This document shows positions 1 to 7,418 of a stretch of DNA of 11,544 bases, one piece after another. This DNA is from an uncultured Pseudomonadota bacterium. Lineage in GTDB: Bacteria; Pseudomonadota; Gammaproteobacteria; Burkholderiales; Methylophilaceae. The stretch lies in NCBI GenBank assembly GCA_903854305.1, contig CAINWC010000330.1, positions 1 through 11,544 of the forward strand, given 5' to 3'. The notes below the pieces were generated by a model that had not been told where the DNA came from, did not search any database, and worked only from the letters and a program-made list of their open reading frames with translations. The translations under genes and the position numbers were made by a program. Numbering within the stretch: the first letter of the stretch is position 1; each line of letters begins with the position of its first letter.

Positions 1-836
1 CTGCCGATGAAACAAGCATCCTTGCCGGCATCGAACTTACGCATGATGCGCTTCACTTTCCAAACGCAGCTTGGGTCAATCCAAAACAGCTTTGTGGCCG
101 TTTAACTGCACATAAAAATATTTCAATTAAAACATTAACTAATGTTGATAATATATTGAAAAATAATGATTTATTTGAAATTTATTCAAATGAAAAACTC
201 ATGGAAAAAGCCGATATTGTTATTATCGCAAATGCTAACGATGCTCAGAATTTAGGCTTAGATTTGCATCTAAAAACACAATCTGTACGTGGGCAAGTGA
301 GTATGCTTGCTGCTACAGACATCAGTCAAAAGCTTAAATTAATTGTATGTAGTGATGGCTACTTGAGCCCAGCAGAGAATGAGCGACATTGTTTGGGAGC
401 AACATTCTCGACAGAAAATATAGACGCATCACTTGATGAATTAGACCATTTATCTAATCTAGCAAGATTAAAATGCTTCTCTATGCCTCTTTATGAAAAC
501 TTTAAAGACAATATTAACGGTGGTCGTGTTTCATTCAGATGCACCTCGTCCGATTATTTTCCTTTGCTTGGTGAATTGTTAGATCACACCATATTGAAAT
601 CTAAACCGCCCCGCCCTAAAACCAGGCCTGAGTCTTTGCCGTGGATTAAAGGGCTATACATGAACATCGCACATGGTAGCCGAGGTTTCACCAGTGCACC
701 GTATTGTGCGGAATTACTGGCACAAACGATATGCAACGAGCCTATCACTATGAATAATGAATTCGCCGGATCACTCAACCCCAACCGTTTTTTGTTGCGT
801 AAACTTGGTTTGAAACGTTTGGCTAGAATGATTTAA
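1..836 (+). CDS. mnmC: MnmC, tRNA 5-methylaminomethyl-2-thiouridine bifunctional enzyme, C-terminal part (5' end outside window)
   Basis: The reading frame is open from base 3 with no stop, so the gene begins left of the window; the TTG at 156 lies inside the protein and is not its start. About 277 residues are present, ending at TAA 834-836. They match the FAD-dependent oxidoreductase domain of MnmC: a segment reading ALHFPNAAWVNPKQLC (about bases 51-98), VRGQVS (285-302), RCTSSDYFPLLG (537-572) and the family signature GLYMNIAHGSRGFTSAP (651-701). In known MnmC this C-terminal domain removes the carboxymethyl group of cmnm5(s2)U34 in tRNA, and an N-terminal methyltransferase domain then makes mnm5(s2)U. 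The N-terminal domain and the FAD-binding GxGxxG are not visible, so whether the protein is bifunctional cannot be seen here. A generic D-amino-acid-oxidase-like protein is the alternative, but the signature makes MnmC much more likely. Confidence 0.9.
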   Translation, partial: ADETSILAGIELTHDALHFPNAAWVNPKQLCGRLTAHKNISIKTLTNVDNILKNNDLFEIYSNEKLMEKADIVIIANANDAQNLGLDLHLKTQSVRGQVSMLAATDISQKLKLIVCSDGYLSPAENERHCLGATFSTENIDASLDELDHLSNLARLKCFSMPLYENFKDNINGGRVSFRCTSSDYFPLLGELLDHTILKSKPPRPKTRPESLPWIKGLYMNIAHGSRGFTSAPYCAELLAQTICNEPITMNNEFAGSLNPNRFLLRKLGLKRLARMI

Positions 837-874
837 AACAAAATTTATTAACGATACAATCTTAATAAACCTCA

Positions 875-898
875 TCATTCCTTTAAAAGCAGGAATGA
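875..898. repeat. Relic of a GTCATTCC-type dispersed inverted repeat
   Basis: TCATTCCT (875-882) and AGGAATGA (891-898) form a perfect 8-bp dyad with an 8-nt loop. The arms resemble the short palindromes GTCATTCC...GGAATGAC known as dispersed repeats in many proteobacterial genomes. There is no T-run after it, so it is not a classical terminator of mnmC. An AT-only dyad just before it (844-851 with 862-869) is probably composition. The repeat identity is inferred from one copy. Confidence 0.5.
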
Positions 899-923
899 CG
901 AACTAAGTGCTATACGCTAGAAT
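895..923 (+). promoter_or_regulatory. Putative sigma70-like promoter of the GT41 gene, start at or near the ATG
   Basis: The -35 candidate is ATGACG (895-900; TGAC core kept), followed by a 17-nt spacer and the -10 candidate TAGAAT (918-923). Six bases separate the -10 box from the ATG at 930, so the start of transcription would fall on or next to the start codon. No Shine-Dalgarno is seen before 930. The -35 overlaps the right arm of the repeat at 875-898. This is prediction by eye only; TATACG at 911-916 is an alternative -10. Confidence 0.35.
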
Positions 924-929
924 CACGCC

Positions 930-2816
930 ATGCAATCAACTTCATCAGAACAAGCGTTAAAACATTTCCAGCAGGCGCTATTGCGCAATCCTAAAGACTT
1001 AGAGGCCCAAGTCAATTGCGGCAATTTATGCGTAGAACTGCATCGCTATGAAGATGCTGCGGGTTATTTCAGGCGCCTGTCGCGTGTACTCAAAACCAAT
1101 TTAGACGTGCGCAATGCGCTTTGTTATGCTTTGCAAGAACTTGGTAATGAATCGCACACACAAGGTCGCTATACCATAGCTGAGACCTGCTTTCAGGAGG
1201 CACTTCTGCATCAACCTGCGAATGCGGCTTATTTGTATAACTTGGGCAATGCGCAACGCGAACTTGGCAAAGCTAAAGAAGCGGCTATTCAGTTTCAAAA
1301 AACCATACAATTAAGCCCTGATGACGCGGACGCTTATAACAATCTAGGCAATGTACAACGTGAATTAGGTCAGCTAGATTTAGCGATAGCAAGTTACCAA
1401 AAAGCGCTAGATTTAAACCCTAAGCTTTATCATGCCAAGATGCATTTGGTGCATCAAAAGCAGCATATATGCGACTGGCAAGGCTTGGAAGCGGATATTA
1501 CTGAAATTCGTGAATGGGTAAAAAATGCTCCACAAGCGCAAATTTCGCCATTTGCATTTTTAGCCATGCCATCAACGACAGCTGAAGAGCAGAAGTTATG
1601 CGCAAATAATTGGGTGAATAATCGTTATGCTGCGTTGATTAAACAAGCCGAAGCGCTTAATTTCAAGTATGACTTATCACGCAAAAACCAAAAAATCAGA
1701 ATCGGCTATCTATCAGCCGACTTTAGATTGCATCCGCTGGCATTTTTAGTCAGCGAACTAATCGAACTGCATGACCGCAGCCAATTTGAAATCATCGCCT
1801 TTTCATATGGCGTTAATGATCAATCAAGCGCCAGAACCAGGCTAGAAAAGGCTTTTGACCAATTTCACGATATTCGACAGCTATCTGAGATTGATGCAGC
1901 TAAAAAAATACATGCAAGCAATATTGATATTTTGGTCGATTTAACAGGCTTCACCCAAACCAGCCGTACCGGCATCGCCGCTTTGCGCCCTGCGCCTATC
2001 AACATTAATTGGCTTGGCTTTCCGGGAACAATGGGTGGCTTACATGATGGCAAACAACCGCTATTTGATTACATTTTAAGCGATGCGTTTATTAGCCCGC
2101 CCGAGACTGCATCGCATTATGCAGAACAACTAGCACTATTACCACAATGCTACCAACCCAATGACCGAAAGCGTCCAGTAGGAGAAACACCTACGCGTGA
2201 AACTTGTCAGCTACCAGCCGATAGCTTTGTGTTTTGCTGCTTTAACCAAACATTCAAAATCACGCCTGACGTTTTTGCCGTTTGGATGCGCTTGCTAAAA
2301 GCCACACCAAATAGCGTACTTTGGTTGCTAGAGTGCAATCGCTGGGCAAAGCAAAATTTAATACGCGAGGCGACAACACAAGGCATTGAAGCCGATAGAT
2401 TAATTTTTGCGCCACGAGTTACCATTGCCAACCATCTGGCACGCCATGCCCATGCTGACTTGTTTTTAGACACGCAACCCTACAACGCACACACCACGTG
2501 CAGCGATGCATTGTGGATGGGTGTGCCTGTATTAACCTGTATTGGTGACACTTTCGCCGCACGTGTTGCTGGCAGTTTATTAAACGAAGCGGGCTTAACA
2601 GAGATGATTACATATGCGCTGCAAGACTATGAAAATAAAGCACTTTACTTTTCAAAAAATCCTGACGAACTGTCAGCATTAAAGCAAAAATTACACGTTG
2701 AAAAAACAAATTCTGCATTGTTCGACACGACATGTTTTGCTCAGTCGCTAGAGGCTACTTATCAGACGATATGGCAGAGATATCACAATAAAAATAAAAG
2801 TGAAATAAAAAACTAG
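930..2816 (+). CDS. TPR-repeat O-linked N-acetylglucosamine transferase-like protein (GT41/SPINDLY type)
   Basis: The protein has 628 residues. The N-terminal 170 or so hold tetratricopeptide repeats at about 24-57, 65-98, 99-132 and 133-166; the last two share NLGNxQRELG with an exact 34-residue period (104-113, 138-147). The rest is a GT41 catalytic region. It has RIGYLSADFRLHPLAFLV (257-274) with H268 where OGT has its conserved HP histidine, FCCFNQTFK ending in K443 at the UDP-binding lysine position, and DLFLDTQPYNAHTTCSDALW (510-529), the UDP-contact motif. No signal peptide or membrane segment is seen, so it is likely cytoplasmic and adds a sugar, probably GlcNAc or another hexose, to Ser/Thr of proteins. 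Substrate and donor are unknown. An in-frame TAG at 918 prevents a longer start; the protein begins with only the second helix of a TPR, so it may be slightly shortened. pilU follows after 127 bp on the same strand. No signs of transfer are obvious. Confidence 0.85.
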   Translation: MQSTSSEQALKHFQQALLRNPKDLEAQVNCGNLCVELHRYEDAAGYFRRLSRVLKTNLDVRNALCYALQELGNESHTQGRYTIAETCFQEALLHQPANAAYLYNLGNAQRELGKAKEAAIQFQKTIQLSPDDADAYNNLGNVQRELGQLDLAIASYQKALDLNPKLYHAKMHLVHQKQHICDWQGLEADITEIREWVKNAPQAQISPFAFLAMPSTTAEEQKLCANNWVNNRYAALIKQAEALNFKYDLSRKNQKIRIGYLSADFRLHPLAFLVSELIELHDRSQFEIIAFSYGVNDQSSARTRLEKAFDQFHDIRQLSEIDAAKKIHASNIDILVDLTGFTQTSRTGIAALRPAPININWLGFPGTMGGLHDGKQPLFDYILSDAFISPPETASHYAEQLALLPQCYQPNDRKRPVGETPTRETCQLPADSFVFCCFNQTFKITPDVFAVWMRLLKATPNSVLWLLECNRWAKQNLIREATTQGIEADRLIFAPRVTIANHLARHAHADLFLDTQPYNAHTTCSDALWMGVPVLTCIGDTFAARVAGSLLNEAGLTEMITYALQDYENKALYFSKNPDELSALKQKLHVEKTNSALFDTTCFAQSLEATYQTIWQRYHNKNKSEIKN

Positions 2817-2943
2817 CGACATTACTAACAAGCAGAATAAATTTTCATGCTAAAGTCATAAAAATAACGTCGCTACAATATCAATTACTACTGAAAAATC
2901 TTTTAGGCATTGCCGTAAAAGACTAAACGATTAGGACAACACA

Positions 2944-4038
2944 ATGGCAGCCATCGACATTACCCCGATTTTAAAATTCATGTTGGACAAAGGTGGTTCT
3001 GATCTGTTTTTTAGTACAGGAGCATCGATTCATATTGAAATTGAAGGCGATACACTGCCGATTAATGCCCAAATCATGGTGCCTGGCATGATCAAAGAAA
3101 TTGCCTACTCACTCATGAGTCCGGAACAAATCAAAGAATTTGAAGCCACATTAGAATGTAATTTTGCGATTAGTAAGAAAGATGTGGGACGTTTTCGGGT
3201 CAATGTATTTAGGCAACGCGGCGAAGTCGGCATGGTTGTTCGCCATATTAAAACAGACATTCCCTCCATAGACACGCTAGGTTTGCCAGCGATATTAAAA
3301 GATTTAGTGTCACGCAAGCGTGGATTGATTTTAGTGGTTGGTGCAACAGGTTCAGGTAAAACCACCACCCTCGCCTCGATGATCGACTACCGCAATGAAA
3401 CCAGTAACGGCCATATTCTAACGCTTGAAGACCCCATTGAATTTATACACCCGCATAAAAAATCCGTGGTAGATCAACGTGAAGTGGGCATTGATACCCT
3501 TTCTTTTGAAAATGGCCTTAAAAATGCCATGCGCCAAGCACCAGATGTGATTCTAATTGGTGAAGTCCGCGATATGGAAGGCATGAAAAACGCCTTGGCT
3601 TATGCTGAAACCGGGCATTTATGCCTAGCCACCTTACATGCCAACAATGCCAATCAAGCGCTTGAACGCGTGATTTCATTCTTTCCTGAAGATGCTAGAA
3701 CAGGCTTATTACTTGGGATGTCGATGAACTTAGTAGCGATTGTTTCTCAACGCTTGATTCCAGGCAAGCTAAGCAAACGAGTTGCAGCATCCGAGGTTAT
3801 GATTAACTCACCTTACATTGCTGAACTGATTCAAAAGCATAAATTGAGCGACATCAAAGAAATTATGGCTGATAGCAATGACCTTGGCATGAACACATTT
3901 GATCAATCATTATTCAAGCTGTTTGCTAACGGTAAAATCGACGAAGAAAATGCGCTAGCAAACGCTGATTCTCGTAATGATTTGTCACTTAAAATCCGCT
4001 TTACAGCAGAAGGTAGCCGCAACGCTAGCTTTAGTTAA
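2944..4038 (+). CDS. pilU: Type IV pilus retraction ATPase PilU
   Basis: This 364-residue GspE/PilT-family hexameric ATPase has Walker A GATGSGKTT (133-141), Asp box LEDPIEF (161-167), Walker B VILIGEVRD (202-210) and His box ATLHANNA (229-236). PilU rather than PilT is indicated by the C-terminal stretch KEIMADSNDLGMNTFDQSLF (305-324), by LANADSRNDLSLKI near the end, and by the lack of PilT's AIRE-type motif. Known PilU proteins work in the inner-membrane/cytoplasmic base of the pilus, helping PilT retract the fibre under load in twitching motility and DNA uptake. AGGA at 2933-2936, 7 nt before the ATG, is a good ribosome binding site and supports this start. pilT, which is usually next to pilU in this group, is absent here. 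The gene ends 4 bp from the stop of the convergent transporter gene. Confidence 0.9.
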   Translation: MAAIDITPILKFMLDKGGSDLFFSTGASIHIEIEGDTLPINAQIMVPGMIKEIAYSLMSPEQIKEFEATLECNFAISKKDVGRFRVNVFRQRGEVGMVVRHIKTDIPSIDTLGLPAILKDLVSRKRGLILVVGATGSGKTTTLASMIDYRNETSNGHILTLEDPIEFIHPHKKSVVDQREVGIDTLSFENGLKNAMRQAPDVILIGEVRDMEGMKNALAYAETGHLCLATLHANNANQALERVISFFPEDARTGLLLGMSMNLVAIVSQRLIPGKLSKRVAASEVMINSPYIAELIQKHKLSDIKEIMADSNDLGMNTFDQSLFKLFANGKIDEENALANADSRNDLSLKIRFTAEGSRNASFS

Positions 4039-4042
4039 CAAA

Positions 4043-4960
4043 CTAATCATTGTGGTTGCTGGCAGCAAAAATTGCAGCAACCACAATCAGTCCGCCACCA
4101 AGCCATTCATTCCAGGTCATTACTTCATTAGCCAAGTAGTATGAGGCCACTGCAGCCACCACCAACTCAAAGAGAAACAATACTGAAGCACGCGTTGCGG
4201 TAATTAGCGTTACGCCATATTGCACCAGCAGTGTTGCCGCCATCACCAATATCGCAATAAACAACATTATTAACCAATGGTTAACACTAAAAAAACTCGG
4301 TGCTGGAATTGCCTTTTTTACAAATGGCATAAATAAAATAGCCACGACAAACACGCCAATCCATACCGCAAAAGACTTAGTAAGCACGGTTAAATGCGTG
4401 GACTTTCGCGTAATCACATTGGTCAATGAAAACCCCATGCCAGATGACAACGCGATCCATTCAGCCGAGTCTCTAGGGAGCGGCAATGCGCCAGTTTGTC
4501 CAGAAAAGTCATAAAGCATAATAAACGCGCCCAACAATGATAGGCTGATAATCATTAATCCGCGCATATCGGTGCGCTCTTTCAACCAAAAATGCGCAAG
4601 TATCAAGGTCCATAATGGCGATAGATAAAATAACAGCATCACACGCATTACCTCGCCATCAATCACCGCAATTACATAAGCTAGGTTAGTCCAGCCAGCC
4701 GCTATAGATAGCCAAACGATACTAATAGGTAATTTAAAAATTTCGCGCCAATGCTTGGCAAAGTAAATGCCAGCCAAAATAATGACGATGCCATAGGTAT
4801 AAAAGCTTGAAGCTACTGCTGAAATACCTGCCTCAGCCAAGAGCCGATAAGGAAACCAGATAATGCCCCAGCATAATGCACCAAATAACAAACTTAAAAC
4901 TGCACTCAATTTAGCCGTCATTTGCGTTTCTGTTTGATTGGTAATATTCACGTTACTCAT
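4043..4960 (-). CDS. DMT-superfamily (EamA) transporter, ten predicted membrane helices
   Basis: Using the ATG at 4960 gives 305 residues with two EamA repeats (about 18-150 and 167-302) and hydrophobic stretches fitting ten helices. Typical family elements are YLSPLWTLILAHFWLKER (112-129) at the end of the first half and TRASVLFLFELVVAAVASYY (256-275) in the second. A GTG at 5011 would add 17 polar residues, but GGA in GATGGAAAA just before 4960 and the usual family length favour 4960; an ATG at 4921 is also possible. The protein is an inner-membrane permease, probably exporting a small metabolite or amino acid. The substrate cannot be read from the sequence, and the divergent dapC neighbour is only a weak hint of an amino-acid link. 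The last codons carry a strong inverted repeat (4049-4087). Confidence 0.8.
   Translation of the reverse strand: MSNVNITNQTETQMTAKLSAVLSLLFGALCWGIIWFPYRLLAEAGISAVASSFYTYGIVIILAGIYFAKHWREIFKLPISIVWLSIAAGWTNLAYVIAVIDGEVMRVMLLFYLSPLWTLILAHFWLKERTDMRGLMIISLSLLGAFIMLYDFSGQTGALPLPRDSAEWIALSSGMGFSLTNVITRKSTHLTVLTKSFAVWIGVFVVAILFMPFVKKAIPAPSFFSVNHWLIMLFIAILVMAATLLVQYGVTLITATRASVLFLFELVVAAVASYYLANEVMTWNEWLGGGLIVVAAIFAASNHND
4049..4087 (-). terminator. 13-bp perfect inverted repeat inside the 3' end of the transporter gene, possible terminator
   Basis: ATTGTGGTTGCTG (4049-4061) is exactly complementary to CAGCAACCACAAT (4075-4087), with a 13-nt loop. On the minus strand the stem is followed by GATTAGTTTGTTAACT, moderately U-rich and containing the TAG stop, so it fits an intrinsic terminator of the transporter gene whose stem also encodes its last residues. 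On the plus strand no T-run follows, but the hairpin would lie at the 3' end of pilU readthrough RNA and could protect it. Confidence 0.5.
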
Positions 4961-5014
4961 TTTTCCATCTACTTTACTCTGTGTTCTATATTTTATATTC
5001 TGGTAATGCACGCA

Positions 5015-5043
5015 TTGGTGATGTACGCGCGCTATATTACAAT
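5015..5043 (+). promoter_or_regulatory. Putative promoter of dapC, start at or near the ATG
   Basis: TTGGTG (5015-5020), a 17-nt spacer and TACAAT (5038-5043) fit a sigma70-type promoter. Seven bases separate the -10 from the ATG at 5051, placing the transcription start at about the start codon. No Shine-Dalgarno is present. TATATT at 5033-5038 is an alternative -10 without a well spaced -35. Confidence 0.35.
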
Positions 5044-5050
5044 AACGCCT

Positions 5051-6235
5051 ATGAATCCAAATCTAAATTTACTGCAGCCTTACCCTTTTCAGCGCTTACG
5101 CGACTTATTTAAGGGCACAACGCCTAACCCCGCTTATTCTGCCATTAACATATCCATTGGTGAGCCTAAACATGCCACACCGCAGCTGATTAAAGACGCG
5201 CTAGTGAATAATTTAGCAGGACTGGCGAGCTACCCAACCACTATAGGCTCTTTAGCACTGCGCGAAGCGATTTCCAAATGGATTTCTCGCCGTTATGGTG
5301 TGGCGAACTTAAACCCTGAGACTGCTATATTGCCAGTAACTGGCAGTCGTGAGGCATTGTTTGCCTTCTCACAATTGATCATAGACCGCTCAAAACCAAA
5401 TCCAGTGGTAATTTCACCGAATCCGTTTTACCAGATTTATGAAGGTGCCGCATTTTTAGCCGGTGCTGAGCCTTACTTCCTAAATACCTTGCCTGAAAAT
5501 GACCATGCAATGGACTTTGAAAGCGTGCCTGTTGATGTGCTTAACCGAACGCAATTGGTTTATGTATGCAGCCCGGGCAACCCATCTGGCAAGATAATGA
5601 GCTTAGCGCAATGGAAAACCATCTTTGAATTATCAGATAAATACAACTTTGTGATTGCTGCAGATGAATGCTATTCAGAGATTTATTTTGATGAGGCGAA
5701 TCCACCGCTAGGCGCGCTACAAGCGGCGCACAAACTTGGTAGAGATTATAAAAATCTAGTGATTTTTAGCTCACTTTCTAAACGTTCAAACGTACCGGGT
5801 ATGCGCTCAGGCTTTGTTGCCGGGGATGAAAAAATCATCGAAAAATTTGCGCTCTACCGCACCTATCATGGTTGCGCAATGAACCCAGCCGTGCAAGCTG
5901 CCAGCATGACCGCATGGAATGATGAAGCCCATGTGATTGAAAACCGCAGACTTTATGCAGAAAAGTTTGAAATCGTCACTCCGTTATTGAGAGGCACGCT
6001 ACAAGTTGAAATGCCTGATGCTGCGTTCTACTTGTGGGCCAGAAGTCATATGCCAGATACGGACTTCGCCTTAAAGCTATATCGTGATTTTAATGTGACG
6101 GTATTACCAGGCAGTTACTTGGCACGTGAAGCACATGGGGTAAATCCAGGGATAGGCTTTGTAAGGTTGGCCTTGGTCGCAAGTTTGGATGAATGTGTAG
6201 AAGCGGCAAATCGCATTAAACAACTAGCCAATTAA
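5051..6235 (+). CDS. dapC: Succinyldiaminopimelate aminotransferase, DapC type
   Basis: A fold-type I PLP aminotransferase of 394 residues, the usual size for betaproteobacterial DapC. Visible elements are the N-terminal NLLQPYPFQRLRDLF (6-20), SIGEPKHATP (35-44), SPGNPSG (174-180), the ring-binding aspartate in ADECY (D205), the PLP Schiff-base lysine in SSLSKRSNVPGMRSGF (K244) and the substrate-carboxylate arginine in FVRLAL (R372). It probably converts N-succinyl-2-amino-6-ketopimelate plus glutamate to N-succinyl-diaminopimelate in the cytoplasm, supplying lysine and peptidoglycan. Start codons upstream to 4922 would overlap the divergent transporter and add a non-homologous leader, so the ATG at 5051 is chosen. 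dapD and dapE, often nearby in this group, are not in the window. An aspartate or alanine aminotransferase is the alternative, but the N-terminal signature favours DapC. Confidence 0.85.
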   Translation: MNPNLNLLQPYPFQRLRDLFKGTTPNPAYSAINISIGEPKHATPQLIKDALVNNLAGLASYPTTIGSLALREAISKWISRRYGVANLNPETAILPVTGSREALFAFSQLIIDRSKPNPVVISPNPFYQIYEGAAFLAGAEPYFLNTLPENDHAMDFESVPVDVLNRTQLVYVCSPGNPSGKIMSLAQWKTIFELSDKYNFVIAADECYSEIYFDEANPPLGALQAAHKLGRDYKNLVIFSSLSKRSNVPGMRSGFVAGDEKIIEKFALYRTYHGCAMNPAVQAASMTAWNDEAHVIENRRLYAEKFEIVTPLLRGTLQVEMPDAAFYLWARSHMPDTDFALKLYRDFNVTVLPGSYLAREAHGVNPGIGFVRLALVASLDECVEAANRIKQLAN

Positions 6236-6243
6236 TCTTGCTT

Positions 6244-6327
6244 GTCATACCAGCATAACCACAAGGGTCATCCCCGTAGAATATATGCGCTAAAGCGCAT
6301 TATTCATACCTGATAGGTTGGTATGAC
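6244..6327. repeat. Composite inverted-repeat element between convergent dapC and miaA
   Basis: The outer arms GTCATACCA (6244-6252) and TGGTATGAC (6319-6327) are a perfect 9-bp inverted repeat 84 bp from end to end. Inside lies a second hairpin, ATGCGC (6285-6290), loop TAAA, GCGCAT (6295-6300). The arms resemble the GTCATTCC/GGAATGAC-type palindrome relic at 875-898. Lying between two gene ends, it may act as a two-way transcription stop or as an mRNA 3' stem, although no good T-run follows the inner hairpin. It is probably a degenerate REP- or MITE-like repeat. Confidence 0.5.
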
Positions 6328-6352
6328 TCGTTGAACTACTTAATGTTACTTA

Positions 6353-7306
6353 TCAATACTCACTTGTAATAAATTGATTTATTTCACTTAATACAAATTC
6401 ATTCAAGTTGGTATTCAAACAATCCAACTCAACAACATCTTTCATGCCACGCAACCAAGTCAATTGACGCTTAGCCAATTGGCGCGTGGCAAAAATACCT
6501 CTATCACGCAATTCAGCTGCATCATATTCACCAGACAAATGTTCCAAAGCCTGACGATAACCCACACAACGCATAGAGGTTGATTCTGGTGTGAGTGAAG
6601 GATATTTCGCAATCAACGCTTTCACCTCCGCTATAAAACCTGCAGCCAACATCTGGTCGAATCTTAATGCGATGCGATCATGCAATACTTTGCGGTCGCT
6701 AGGTACTAACGCTATCTTGAGCAGATTGTATGGCAAGGCTTCACTGGTCTGTTTAGCGTAAAGTGCAGACATCGCCTCGCCTGTAATCTCAAAAACTTCT
6801 AAAGCACGCTGAATGCGTTGCATATCGTTAGGCTCTAATCGCGCAGCCGTTATTGGGTCTATCAGTGCCAACTTGGCGTGCATAGCAGGCCAACCAATCA
6901 GTGCGGCGCGTGCATCGAGCCTTGCACGTATTTCTGGGTCGGCCTCTGGCAAGCCACTCAACCCCTCTTGCAAGGCTTTAAAGTACAACATCGTACCGCC
7001 CACCAATAATGGTATTTTGCCACGTGCTGTGATGTCAGCCATTAAACGCAATGCATCACTTCTGAAATTAGCCGCAGAATATGCGCTGGTAGGGTCGATA
7101 ATATCAATCAAATGATGCGGCGCAATTGCTAAAGTTTCCGCATCAGGCTTGGCTGTACCAATATTCATATCTTTAAACACCAGCGCAGAATCTACACTGA
7201 TAATTTCAACAGGCAGCTTAGACATAAGCGCAACCGCCGCGCCAGTCTTGCCGCTGGCAGTTGGACCCATGAGAAAAATTGCAGTAGGTAAGTTTTGATG
7301 ATTCAT
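6353..7306 (-). CDS. miaA: tRNA dimethylallyltransferase MiaA
   Basis: A full-length 317-residue MiaA, with P-loop GPTASGKT (14-21), the substrate motif [16 protein letters not shown] (39-54), [33 protein letters not shown], and the C-terminal [13 protein letters not shown] typical of the family. In known homologues it transfers a dimethylallyl group from DMAPP to N6 of A37 in tRNAs reading UNN codons; the product i6A is usually then methylthiolated by MiaB. It lies 112 bp downstream of mutL on the same strand, an order known from many proteobacteria; hfq, a frequent next neighbour, is absent and dapC converges instead. No clear Shine-Dalgarno precedes the ATG (AACAACCC), and a promoter candidate sits immediately upstream, so it may be transcribed both with mutL and on its own. 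Confidence 0.95.
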   Translation of the reverse strand: MNHQNLPTAIFLMGPTASGKTGAAVALMSKLPVEIISVDSALVFKDMNIGTAKPDAETLAIAPHHLIDIIDPTSAYSAANFRSDALRLMADITARGKIPLLVGGTMLYFKALQEGLSGLPEADPEIRARLDARAALIGWPAMHAKLALIDPITAARLEPNDMQRIQRALEVFEITGEAMSALYAKQTSEALPYNLLKIALVPSDRKVLHDRIALRFDQMLAAGFIAEVKALIAKYPSLTPESTSMRCVGYRQALEHLSGEYDAAELRDRGIFATRQLAKRQLTWLRGMKDVVELDCLNTNLNEFVLSEINQFITSEY

Positions 7307-7314
7307 GGGTTGTT

Positions 7315-7343
7315 ATTATGGTGTTGTAGTGCGTAATACGCAA
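7315..7343 (-). promoter_or_regulatory. Putative miaA promoter with overlapping palindrome
   Basis: Read on the minus strand: TTGCGT (7343-7338), a 17-nt spacer, CATAAT (7320-7315), then 8 bases to the ATG at 7306, so transcription would start almost at the start codon. The -10 matches consensus in five of six positions, the -35 in only three. The dyad TGCGT-AAT-ACGCA (7330-7342) overlaps the -35 and could be an operator. Confidence 0.35.
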
Positions 7344-7418
7344 AATGTAAGGTTGATTTATGCTATTTCTAGCGTAATTTTCTTAATCGTTTCTAGCTAA
7401 AGAAACCATTGCCACTCT

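Noticed and set aside
156..836. A separate short gene starting at TTG 156
   Set aside because: The frame is open from base 3 and the upstream residues match MnmC, so 156 is an internal codon.
844..869. AT-only 8-bp dyad after mnmC
   Set aside because: Made of A and T only in an AT-rich spacer, so weak as structure; no T-run to support a terminator.
2814..2875. 7-bp inverted repeat TAGCGAC/GTCGCTA after the GT41 gene
   Set aside because: Short arms separated by 48 nt, no T-run, and plausible by chance in a spacer of this size.
4961..5011. GTG start at 5011 for the transporter
   Set aside because: It adds a polar leader not typical of the family, and the ATG at 4960 has a purine-rich site before it.
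4922..5050. Longer N-terminus for dapC
   Set aside because: It would overlap the divergent transporter start and adds residues unlike DapC; the family N-terminus starts at 5051.
6813..7115. Plus-strand open frame opposite miaA
   Set aside because: Antisense to conserved MiaA motifs, no family resemblance and no ribosome site.
7389..7406. GTTTCT/AGAAAC hairpin after mutL as a terminator
   Set aside because: 6-bp A/T-rich stem with no T-run downstream on the minus strand; mutL probably reads through into miaA.
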